Below, one piece after another: positions 33,417 to 40,877 of a stretch of 47,716 bases of DNA. The notes beneath the pieces were generated by a model. It did no database searches and had not been told where the DNA came from. It saw nothing but the letters and a program-made list of their open reading frames with translations. Every line of letters begins with the position of its first letter. Position 1 is the stretch's first letter. Origin of the DNA: Prevotella sp. GTDB lineage: Bacteria > Bacteroidota > Bacteroidia > Bacteroidales > Bacteroidaceae. The DNA lies in assembly GCA_003447235.1 (NCBI GenBank), contig DLZV01000043.1, positions 1-47,716 of the forward strand, given 5' to 3'. The position numbers were made by a program, and so were the translations under genes.

Positions 33417-35204
33417 TTGGGCTATTGCAAGGGCGCAGTGGCCAGTGAAGGTATGGCCACCCAGAAAGGCAACACTTGGGTGTCGGCTGCGATCCAGCTT
33501 CCTGGCGAAACCATGGAAGCCTACCAGGGCAACAGCGTGGCGCAAGTCAGAGTGGCTCTGTGCTCCCGCTCCAACATCGACACGCTGCGCGTCTGGGTGA
33601 GAAAGACGCTGAAGGGTGAGAACCTGGCCGAGGGCTACATCACCATGAAGACGGACACGCGCATCAAGAAGGGCTGGAACGTCGTGGAGCTCAACGCGCC
33701 CTACGCCATCACGGGCGAGCGCCTCTACATCGGCTTCGACCTGAAGCAGCGCGGCAGCACCACTGCCCTCTCCGTCGTGAAGCCGGGTCAGACGGGCTCC
33801 TTCCACTACAAGAGCACCTCTGATGCCTTCTGGGGCGACCGCCACGGACAGGGTGCCATCAGCGTGGAGGCCGTCATCGTGGGCAACAACCTGCCGAAGT
33901 ATGACCTGGCCCTCACGGGTGCCAAGGCCATGCTCAACGCCACGACGGGATCCGTGACCATGAGCGGTACGGTGTTCAACAAGGCCACACGCCCCGTAAA
34001 CAAGTTCACCATCACCACCACCGTGGCTGGCCAGAAGTTTGCCACGACCTTCGACAAGACCATCACCTCAGGTCAGTATATCGACCTGAAGTGGACCATC
34101 AACCCGACCCTGGGAAGCGTCGATGGCGAGTCGGCCGTCAACGTCAACATCACCGACCTCGGTGACGAGACCGATATCGACCCGACCAACAACGCGCTCG
34201 ACATCGCCATGGGCTTCAAGCGCAAGGTGCTGCTGGAGGAGTTTACCACCGAGTCGTGCCCCAACTGCCCGCGCGTGGCTGGCTACCTCCACACCGCCCT
34301 GGAGAATCCCGATTATGAGGGCGAGGTCTTTGCCGCCGCCCACCACGTGATGTACTACACCGACTGGCTCACCACGAAGCGCAGCGTGGTCAATGGCGAG
34401 TATATCAAGACCGACCTCTACGACTACGCTTCCCTCTACAACGACCGCGGCACCTACGCTCCGGCCATGATGTTCGGCCGCAACGCCTGGTTCGACGCCA
34501 TGTCCACGGCTGGCAACAAGTGCTGCACCTACATGCCCGGTTCCGCCATGGAGATCGAGAGCCTCATCCAGCAGATCCAGAGCGATCCCGCCAATATCAT
34601 CATCACCAACCTCTCCGCACGCTACGGCGACAACGACACCACCATCGTGGTCCGCGTGGAGGGTATGCGCAACAGCAGCGCCAAGGATGGTTCGCGCATC
34701 ACGGTCATGCTGACCGAGGACAACATCGCTGCCCACGCCCAGATGGGTGCCGAGGGATCGTTCACCCACCAGCACGTGACCCGTGCCATCAACTCCATCT
34801 GGGGCGAGCCCATCGAGTGGGACGGCAACAAGTTTAGCTACGAGGTCTCCCTGGGTCTGAACACGGTCTATTTCACCAAGAACGACAAGGTGCAGGCCGG
34901 CAACTTCGAGGAGGCATGGCGCATGTGGAACAGAGACAACCTCAACATCGTCGCCTTCGTCAACTACTATTCCAAGAACGTGGAGGGCTGCGCCGTCGAG
35001 AATGTCGAGGGTGTTAAGTTCAACGACGCCATCAACGGCATCGAGGATCTGCCCCAGACGAAGGAGAGCCAGACCGTGCGCTCCGAGGTTTACACCATCG
35101 ACGGCAAGCGCATCGAGGCCGACCAGATGGGCCGCGGTCTCTACATCATCCGCGACATCCAGGCCGACGGCAGCGTCCACACGCGCAAGGTCATGAGAAA
35201 GTAA
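33417..35204 (+). CDS. Omp28-like secreted protein with thioredoxin-like region, 5' end missing
   Basis: A 595-residue frame from a TTG at 33417; coding-like sequence extends upstream to about 33375 and includes the end of a signal peptide (LTVAPLLAQ), so the true start is lost. The N-terminal 155 residues are a choice-of-anchor-like beta domain. From about 160 there is an immunoglobulin-like segment. From 270 there is a thioredoxin-fold region with 'EEFTTESCPNCPR' (C281 and C284), as in the Omp28-related outer membrane proteins of Porphyromonas and relatives. The tail 'VYTIDGKRIEADQ...GLYIIRDI' resembles T9SS-type C-termini. Strong terminator after the stop. The cysteine pair could be redox active, but no activity is proven in this family. 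Confidence 0.78.
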   Translation: MGYCKGAVASEGMATQKGNTWVSAAIQLPGETMEAYQGNSVAQVRVALCSRSNIDTLRVWVRKTLKGENLAEGYITMKTDTRIKKGWNVVELNAPYAITGERLYIGFDLKQRGSTTALSVVKPGQTGSFHYKSTSDAFWGDRHGQGAISVEAVIVGNNLPKYDLALTGAKAMLNATTGSVTMSGTVFNKATRPVNKFTITTTVAGQKFATTFDKTITSGQYIDLKWTINPTLGSVDGESAVNVNITDLGDETDIDPTNNALDIAMGFKRKVLLEEFTTESCPNCPRVAGYLHTALENPDYEGEVFAAAHHVMYYTDWLTTKRSVVNGEYIKTDLYDYASLYNDRGTYAPAMMFGRNAWFDAMSTAGNKCCTYMPGSAMEIESLIQQIQSDPANIIITNLSARYGDNDTTIVVRVEGMRNSSAKDGSRITVMLTEDNIAAHAQMGAEGSFTHQHVTRAINSIWGEPIEWDGNKFSYEVSLGLNTVYFTKNDKVQAGNFEEAWRMWNRDNLNIVAFVNYYSKNVEGCAVENVEGVKFNDAINGIEDLPQTKESQTVRSEVYTIDGKRIEADQMGRGLYIIRDIQADGSVHTRKVMRK

Positions 35205-35266
35205 AACACATACTGCTTCGGGAAGCAGAAAGCGTTACTGCTTCAGGAAGCACAAATGTACCCCTT

Positions 35267-35311
35267 CCGCCAGCAGAAGACCGACCGTCTCTCTGCTGGC
35301 GGTTTTCTTTT
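35267..35311 (+). terminator. Terminator of the Omp28-like gene
   Basis: CCGCCAGCAGA (35267-35277) pairs perfectly with TCTGCTGGCGG (35292-35302), followed by TTTTCTTTT. Between the stop codon and this hairpin are two near-identical 14-bp dyads, TGCTTC-NN-GAAGCA, at 35214-35227 and 35239-35252. Confidence 0.9.
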
Positions 35312-35337
35312 GCCCTGAGTCGAGGGAGGCCCGCCGC

Positions 35338-35432
35338 GCAAAGTCCTGCCCTATCCTTGCGCAAAAGTCCTTCCCTATCCTTTGCGAGAAGTTTTGTCCC
35401 TCTCTTGCGAGAAAATTCCGCCCCTCGCTTGT
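35338..35432 (+). repeat. Four degenerate tandem 23-25-bp repeats
   Basis: Units at 35338-35360, 35361-35385, 35386-35408 and 35409-35432 share the pattern GMRAARTYCYKYCCCTMTCYTTGC. They end about 80 bp before the promoter of the TPR-AraC regulator. Apart from the terminator, this repeat and the promoter, nothing else was seen in 35205-35541. Confidence 0.65.
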
Positions 35433-35512
35433 AAAAAGGTCAAAAAGTATCATTCTTTTCGCAAAACAATGACTTTTAAGACTCAATCAGCGGATAAGCA
35501 GCGAAAAATTAT

Positions 35513-35520
35513 TAATTTTG
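35513..35520 (+). promoter_or_regulatory. -7 box of the first TPR-AraC regulator
   Basis: TAATTTTG matches TAnnTTTG, 22 bp before the ATG at 35542. No good -33 box is seen at 19-20 bp. Confidence 0.5.
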
Positions 35521-35541
35521 CGTCCATAATGCGGAAGGACC

Positions 35542-37185
35542 ATGACCAAGAAGATCATCTACATCATATACACGCTTATCCTTTGGGGCACCACTCTGGG
35601 GTTTGCCCAAGGCGACAAGGGCAATGGCGGCGACCAAACCACTGCCACACGCTTGCTGCAGGCCGGCGACAAGTTCTACGACCAGCGGCTCTATACGGCC
35701 TCGATGAAGAGCTATCTTGACGGCCTCCGCATCGCCGAGCACCAGGGCTATAGCGAACTGACCGCCCGCTTCTACAACGGCATGGGCAATCTCTACAGCA
35801 CGCAGGGCGACTACCAGATGGGCCTCTACTTCTATCGCAAGGCACTAAGGAGCAGTCGCAAGACGGGCCAAAAGACGCTGCAGAACGCCGTGCTCAACAA
35901 CCTGGTCGGGGCCTCGTGCTTCGTCGGCCAGGCCGACAGCGGCATGGTGTTTCTCCAGCAGATGGAGGCCAACGTGGAGCACAACAGTGGCTATCGCTAC
36001 AATATCCTGATGGGGCGCGGCCTCGTGGCCAAGAGCCAGGACCAGCCCGCGGCAGCAGCCAGCTACTACATCCAGGCGCGGCAGTATGCCATCCGCACGG
36101 GAATGGACTCCTCATTTGTGGACAACACCAACTCCTGTCTCGCCCAGCTCTATATGGACACCCATCGCCTCGACTCCGCCATCCTGCTGCTCAAGAAAAA
36201 CGAGGAGTGGGCCCGCCGCACCAACCACGACGAGTTTCTGGCCGAGACGATGCATCTCCTCGCACAAGCCTACGACGCGCAGGGCGACGCCACGCGGGCC
36301 TCGACATGCCGCATGGAGTATGCCAACCTGATGGAGAAGCTCCACTACGGCGACGAGCTCAACGCCATGAAGAACACACAGTATATCTACGACGCCAACA
36401 AAAACGCCAGCACCATCAATCTGCTCACGCAGCAACAGATCTTCGACAGCCAGCAGATACGCACCCAGGCCCGCTGGCTCCTCGCGCTCGCCATCGCCCT
36501 GGCCTTGATCATCGTGCTCTTCATCATCGTCTCGGCACAGAAGCGGCAGCTCCACCACGCCTACAACCGCCTCTACGACCGCAGCCAGCTCTTCCTCGCC
36601 TCCCCCATCCAGGCCAAGGAGGCGCCACAGGCCGCCAACAAGGGGGACCACCTGGAGGCCCATCAGGGAGGCAACCTGGAGAGCAACCAAGGAGACAAGC
36701 AGAGGGACGATCAGAGAGACGGACAGAGAGACGGACAAGGGGACGTGCAAAGGGACGACCAGGAGGAAAAAACTCAGGAGGCTGCTCCCCGATCGCTGAT
36801 CCTCACGACCGAGCAACGCGCCGCCCTGCTCGCCGACATCGGACGCGTGATGGGAAAGGTGGAGGAGTTTTGCAGTACCGACTTCTCCATCGACCGCCTC
36901 GCCCAGCTCGTGGGATCCAATCCCCGCTACGTCTCGGAAGCCATCAACGAGGGCTATGGCAAGAACTTCCGCTCCTTCCTCAACGACTACCGCATCAAGG
37001 AGGCCATGCAGCGGCTCGCCGACAACGATCGCTATGGCCACTACACCATCAAGGCGATCTCCGAGAGCGTCGGCTACAAGTCGCAGGCCAACTTCATCAA
37101 CATCTTCACGCGGCTCACGGGCATGAAGCCTTCCATCTATCAAAAGATTTCGAGGGAGCGAATATCCATAGAAAAATCATGCTAA
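35542..37185 (+). CDS. Membrane-tethered TPR-AraC transcriptional regulator
   Basis: A 547-residue one-piece sensor-regulator. There is a signal-anchor or signal peptide at 1-23 and a periplasmic region at 30-300 with TPR-like helical repeats ('GMGNLYSTQGDYQMGLYFYRKAL', in pieces at 80-102; 'AQAYDAQGD' at 241-249). One transmembrane helix spans about 312-332. A hydrophilic linker at 355-412 is rich in Q, R, D and G, and an AraC-type helix-turn-helix domain lies at about 425-536 ('FSIDRLAQLVGSN', 'TIKAISESVGYKSQANF'). The DNA-binding part is cytoplasmic, so the protein could act on DNA while anchored. The linker is encoded by a 12-bp tandem repeat (36712-36735). It is paralogous to the gene at 42655-44403. 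The next gene encodes a secreted protein and may be a target. Confidence 0.87.
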   Translation: MTKKIIYIIYTLILWGTTLGFAQGDKGNGGDQTTATRLLQAGDKFYDQRLYTASMKSYLDGLRIAEHQGYSELTARFYNGMGNLYSTQGDYQMGLYFYRKALRSSRKTGQKTLQNAVLNNLVGASCFVGQADSGMVFLQQMEANVEHNSGYRYNILMGRGLVAKSQDQPAAAASYYIQARQYAIRTGMDSSFVDNTNSCLAQLYMDTHRLDSAILLLKKNEEWARRTNHDEFLAETMHLLAQAYDAQGDATRASTCRMEYANLMEKLHYGDELNAMKNTQYIYDANKNASTINLLTQQQIFDSQQIRTQARWLLALAIALALIIVLFIIVSAQKRQLHHAYNRLYDRSQLFLASPIQAKEAPQAANKGDHLEAHQGGNLESNQGDKQRDDQRDGQRDGQGDVQRDDQEEKTQEAAPRSLILTTEQRAALLADIGRVMGKVEEFCSTDFSIDRLAQLVGSNPRYVSEAINEGYGKNFRSFLNDYRIKEAMQRLADNDRYGHYTIKAISESVGYKSQANFINIFTRLTGMKPSIYQKISRERISIEKSC

Positions 37186-37241
37186 AAAGCGCATTTTCTA
37201 TTGCTTTTTCGTGAAAAAGTGACGGTTCCATCGGAGAAAGG

Positions 37242-37272
37242 TTGGCGTCCCTCTTTTTTGTCGCTACCTTTG
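37242..37272 (+). promoter_or_regulatory. Promoter of the 769-residue secreted protein
   Basis: TTGG (37242-37245) and TACCTTTG (37265-37272) are 19 bp apart, an excellent match. The ATG at 37304 lies 31 bp downstream. Confidence 0.75.
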
Positions 37273-37303
37273 CACCCATAAAACATATCAAAAAATATTG
37301 ATT

Positions 37304-39613
37304 ATGGACGCTAATTATTCTACCCACAAGGCCACGCCAAGGTGGCTTCGTTCTGTCGCCTCGCTTGCCGTGGCGGCATTGTTCTCATCGGCGGCCTGCG
37401 CGCAGGACATCCCCGCCAAGCCCGTCAATCTCCGTGCCGTGCAACAGGACGGCTACGTGACGCTGACCTGGGACCGACTGGCGAAGGATCAGGCCGACAC
37501 GCTGCTGACTGAAGGCTTCGAGGGCAAGACCTTCCCCGAAGGCTGGAAGGTTCAGACGACCAACACCTACGATCCGACCTACACCTGGTTTCGCTTCCCG
37601 ACTCCCGAGATGGAAGAGACGGGCAACGAGGAGGACCTGAACCTGTGGAGACACACGGGCAAGGGCAGTGCGGTGGTCACCTGGGACCAGGTGGGCGAGC
37701 ACGAGGACGGCACACCTGCCGACCAGGACGAGTGGCTCATCCTGCCCGCCACCAAGGGAGCACAGTATCTCAACTTCTATACCGCCATCGACCCGAAGGT
37801 GCTCGAGTATGGCGAGTTTGAGGACTTCAAGGACCATTATTATGTCAAGGTGAGCCACGACGGCGGCAAGACCTGGAAGGCGCTCTGGGACGCTCGCTAC
37901 GACAGCAACGGATCGGACGACTGGCAGCTCGTCTCGCTCTATCTCGGCGATGCCTCCGAGGGCGACGCCATCGTGGCCTTCCAGGCCCTGAGCGACCTGG
38001 ACGACGAGGCCACGGGTCTCTACTTCACGTGGGCCATCGACGACGTGAGCCTCTATACGGAGGCCACGGGTGCAGCCGCTCCGTCGCAGCCGCGCGAGGG
38101 CAAGCCGCTGGCTTCGCTTCCCGCCTACCGTCCCTTCGCCATGACGGGCAAGAAGGTGGCCCGCCCCCTGCGCTCCGCCTACAAGGTGACGGGCGCCACG
38201 TCCTACAACGTGCTGATCGACGGCCAGATGCTGGCCAAGCAGGTCAAGACGACCGCCTATACCGACACGACCGACAAGGCGTCGGGCGAATACACCTATG
38301 GCGTGCAGGCCGTCAACGGCGACGCCGTCTCGGAGCCCGTGGAGGTGAAGGTCAACTTCTCTGCTCCGCGCACCAATGCTCCGCGCAACGTGCAGGTGAC
38401 TTCTGCCTACGATGAAGAGACGGGCAAGTACAAGGTCAACATGACTTGGGACGCTCCCGAGGGCGACCGCCAGCCGAGCCACTACGAGTGCTACGCCAAC
38501 GGCGCGCTGTTTGCCGGATGGCTCGAACCCGATGAGCGCGCCACGGAGCAGACGGGCGTGAACCGCGGCGTGCAGTACTATGCCGTCAAGGCAGTCTATG
38601 AGAACCCCGACGGCGAGTCGGAGCTGGTGGGCACGCTGGTGGCCATCGGCACGCGCAACACCGTCTCTGACCTCCAGGCTTCCATCGACGAGGACAACGC
38701 CACGGCCCACCTCACCTGGCAGGCCCCGAAGGCTTCGGAATATACGGTGGAGAAGTATCTCGTCTTCCGTGGTGGCAAGCAGATTGCCGAGACCACAGCC
38801 ACGTCCTACGACGACACCAACATCCCCGAGGGCGACTACGAGTACAATGTCAAGACGGTCTATACCGACGGCGTTGTCTCTCTCCCGATAGCCGTGGCCG
38901 TGAGCTATGGCGAGGAGATCGTCTATGGACTGCCCTTCAACGAGGACTTCAACAGCGGCCTGCTGCCCGCCGACTGGGCAGTGGAGCGCATCAACGAGTC
39001 GATGAAGACAGACTATCTCTGGCGCTTCGACAACTGGTTTGAGCTCCCCGTCGCCGGTGGTGGCTTCGAGGGCAACTTCGCTTCTATCTGCTCTTCCATC
39101 TCTCCGCTCGTCAATATGTTCTCCGCCCTGGAGACTCCCTGCCTCTACAGCAAGCTGAAGGCCGACGAGAAGGTCTTCATCGACTTTGACATCGATTACT
39201 GCACCGTCGATAAGGCTACGGGTCAGAAGTCGGAGGCCGGCCTGAAGTATTCCTACAACAAGAACGAGTGGGCCGACGTCTGCGACGCTTTCGACGGCTA
39301 CCACGTGGAGGATCTGGCCGCGGGCGAGACCTGCAAACCGCAGCACCTCTCATTTGACGTCACCAGCTGCTTCGCCGAGAACTCTCCGCTTTACTTCGCT
39401 TGGTTCTACAATGCGAAGAAGGCTCAGCACATCGCCATCGACAACGTGAAGATCTACATCGTCAACGGTTCGGGCATCCAGAGCACGGAGACGACCGCGA
39501 ACCAGGCCGACGCGCCCATCTATAGCCTCAGTGGCCAGCGCGTGGCGGGCGACCGCAGCAGCCTCCAGCCGGGTGTCTATGTCCAGAATGGCAAGAAGAT
39601 CGTCGTGAAGTAA
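37304..39613 (+). CDS. Secreted choice-of-anchor/FnIII protein with Prevotella-type tail
   Basis: A 769-residue exported protein. There is a signal peptide ending 'SSAACAQ' at about 34. A first FnIII-like strand set ('PVNLRAVQQDGYVTLTW') is followed by a choice-of-anchor J/cleaved-adhesin-like domain from about 67 ('TEGFEGKTFPEGW...DEWLILP'). Two or three FnIII-like domains follow (about 260-530), then a second choice-of-anchor domain at about 549 ('FNEDFNSGLLPADW'). The tail is 'IYSLSGQRVAG...GVYVQNGKKIVVK'. Start chosen at ATG 37304; an in-frame TTG at 37298 is unlikely. It has its own strong promoter and a strong terminator, and lies after the TPR-AraC regulator. Its role is probably in adhesion or structure on the cell surface; substrate unknown. 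Confidence 0.87.
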   Translation: MDANYSTHKATPRWLRSVASLAVAALFSSAACAQDIPAKPVNLRAVQQDGYVTLTWDRLAKDQADTLLTEGFEGKTFPEGWKVQTTNTYDPTYTWFRFPTPEMEETGNEEDLNLWRHTGKGSAVVTWDQVGEHEDGTPADQDEWLILPATKGAQYLNFYTAIDPKVLEYGEFEDFKDHYYVKVSHDGGKTWKALWDARYDSNGSDDWQLVSLYLGDASEGDAIVAFQALSDLDDEATGLYFTWAIDDVSLYTEATGAAAPSQPREGKPLASLPAYRPFAMTGKKVARPLRSAYKVTGATSYNVLIDGQMLAKQVKTTAYTDTTDKASGEYTYGVQAVNGDAVSEPVEVKVNFSAPRTNAPRNVQVTSAYDEETGKYKVNMTWDAPEGDRQPSHYECYANGALFAGWLEPDERATEQTGVNRGVQYYAVKAVYENPDGESELVGTLVAIGTRNTVSDLQASIDEDNATAHLTWQAPKASEYTVEKYLVFRGGKQIAETTATSYDDTNIPEGDYEYNVKTVYTDGVVSLPIAVAVSYGEEIVYGLPFNEDFNSGLLPADWAVERINESMKTDYLWRFDNWFELPVAGGGFEGNFASICSSISPLVNMFSALETPCLYSKLKADEKVFIDFDIDYCTVDKATGQKSEAGLKYSYNKNEWADVCDAFDGYHVEDLAAGETCKPQHLSFDVTSCFAENSPLYFAWFYNAKKAQHIAIDNVKIYIVNGSGIQSTETTANQADAPIYSLSGQRVAGDRSSLQPGVYVQNGKKIVVK

Positions 39614-39644
39614 AACCACTGGCCCTCAGGGCCCTACTATAATG

Positions 39645-39698
39645 AATGCCGCCAACGAACGGACCCTCGGGTCTTTCGTTGGCGGCATTGTTTTTTTT
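39645..39698 (+). terminator. Strong terminator of the 769-residue secreted protein gene
   Basis: A 15-bp perfect stem, AATGCCGCCAACGAA (39645-39659) with 39675-39689, has an inner GACCC/GGGTC stem and is followed by eight T's. It also lies just past the end of the convergent gene at 39720 and may serve both. Confidence 0.92.
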
Positions 39699-39719
39699 AC
39701 GCTTGCAGCCCGGGCGGCG

Positions 39720-40418
39720 TCAGCCCATGATATCCTGCTGCGCGCGGTCCATCTCGGCAGTCGCCACGGCGAAGCGCTGCTCCGATCCGCAGGCCTTGAC
39801 AAGCATGGCGGTGATGCTTTCGCCACAGTCGGAATAGTCAAGCTTCTCGTCGTGGAGCAGCACGTTCATCGCGTCGAGGAGCAAGCGGTAGAGGGAGGCC
39901 TGGCGGAAGCTGGCGCCCTGCCCTCCCGCGAGCCTCAGTCCGCTGGCGTAGGCGCGCACCATCGCGCGCACGGTCAGTTCGATCGCCTGGTCGGTATCGA
40001 TGCCCTCGCCCTCCTGCTGCTTTGCGCAGGCAGCGAGGTGGTCGGCCACGGAGAGACAAGCGCCTTCGAGCAGCGCAGAGAAGTTGCGCTTATACTCTGC
40101 CACCAGCGCCTCGTAGCAGGCCTCCGATCCACAGGCCGCGAGCAGCATCGACCTCATATCCATGCGCTGCTGATGCGCCTTGCGCACCATGCGCTCCATC
40201 TCCTCGTAGCCGGAATGGATGACCGCCAGGGGGAAGAAGACCGTTTCGAAGAAGGCGGGGGCTATCTGTTCGTAGTAGTCGAGCATCGCCCGCTTCACGT
40301 TTTGCGGCTGTCGGCGTTCCTGGACAGATCCCTGTCCACAGTCGATCACGCCCGAGGAGAAAGCGTCGAAGAAGGAGCGCACCAGGGCAGCTTGAAGTTT
40401 GTGTTTGTCTGTTTTCAT
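39720..40418 (-). CDS. Unknown 232-residue helical protein with an internal repeat
   Basis: Not recognised. No signal peptide or membrane segment, so probably cytoplasmic. Predicted mostly alpha-helical. Two related segments are seen: 'MRSMLLAACGSEACYEALVAE' (in pieces around residue 88-110) and 'ITAMLVKACGSEQRF...AE' near the end (about 205-225), both with the 'ACGSE' motif, which suggests an internal duplication. Cys residues are frequent (CGQG, ACGSEAC, CLS, CAKQ, CGES). It sits alone on the minus strand, convergent with the secreted protein gene and upstream (in map order) of tRNA-Asn; no clear promoter was seen. Base composition resembles its neighbours. Confidence 0.7.
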   Translation of the reverse strand: MKTDKHKLQAALVRSFFDAFSSGVIDCGQGSVQERRQPQNVKRAMLDYYEQIAPAFFETVFFPLAVIHSGYEEMERMVRKAHQQRMDMRSMLLAACGSEACYEALVAEYKRNFSALLEGACLSVADHLAACAKQQEGEGIDTDQAIELTVRAMVRAYASGLRLAGGQGASFRQASLYRLLLDAMNVLLHDEKLDYSDCGESITAMLVKACGSEQRFAVATAEMDRAQQDIMG

Positions 40419-40492
40419 ATCTATTTGGAAATCTGCGAGTTAGTTATTATGAGATTCAAGCGGCCCTCCACCCCGGGCACAGGGGATATACA

Positions 40493-40524
40493 CAAAAAAG
40501 AGAGTCAGTGAAAACTAACTCTCT
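40493..40524 (-). terminator. Terminator of tRNA-Asn
   Basis: AGAGAGTTAG pairs with CTGACTCTCT (one G-U pair; 40499-40508 with 40515-40524), followed on the minus strand by TTTTTT. Confidence 0.8.
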
Positions 40525-40531
40525 CTTTGTG

Positions 40532-40605
40532 CGCTCCAGGATGGGCTTGAACCAACGACCCCCTGATTAACAGTCAGGTGCTCTAACCAACTGAGCTACT
40601 GAAGC
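40532..40605 (-). tRNA. tRNA-Asn (anticodon GTT)
   Basis: A full cloverleaf can be folded on the minus strand: acceptor GCTTCAG/CTGGAGC (7 bp with one G-U), D arm GCTC...GAGC, anticodon arm CCTGA-CTGTTAA-TCAGG with anticodon GTT, and T arm GTTGG-TTCAAGC-CCATC with one T-T mismatch. The discriminator is G; CCA is not encoded. It has its own promoter and terminator. Confidence 0.95.
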
Positions 40606-40638
40606 AGTAAGCAATCGTGTATTTCCGAATTGCGAGTG

Positions 40639-40670
40639 CAAAGGTACGGTGAATATTTGAAACCACCAAA
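40639..40670 (-). promoter_or_regulatory. Promoter of tRNA-Asn
   Basis: TTTG (40670-40667) and TACCTTTG (40646-40639) are 20 bp apart on the minus strand, about 34 bp before the tRNA 5' end. Confidence 0.75.
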
Positions 40671-40751
40671 CTTTTCGGGCAGAAAATTTCCTTTTTCCCG
40701 ATTTTTTTCATTTTTCCCTACCCAAGGCATCCAAATCTCCTTATTAAATTA

Positions 40752-40759
40752 TACCTTTG
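40752..40759 (+). promoter_or_regulatory. -7 box of the S41 peptidase gene
   Basis: TACCTTTG matches TAnnTTTG exactly. No clear TTTG is seen 19-20 bp upstream. The leader would be about 110 nt. Confidence 0.55.
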
Positions 40760-40877
40760 CAGCTATAATCAGACATTCCCCTGACCAGCCACCTGCGCCA
40801 AGGCTCTCGCTGCCCTCGCTGGCATGGTCGTGGAATACGCATACAAAATCACGAATTCAACCCAAAAATAGAGAGAA

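Noticed and set aside
37385..39346. 653-codon minus frame over the secreted FnIII protein gene
   Set aside because: Antisense shadow; the + strand gene has promoter, signal peptide and terminator.
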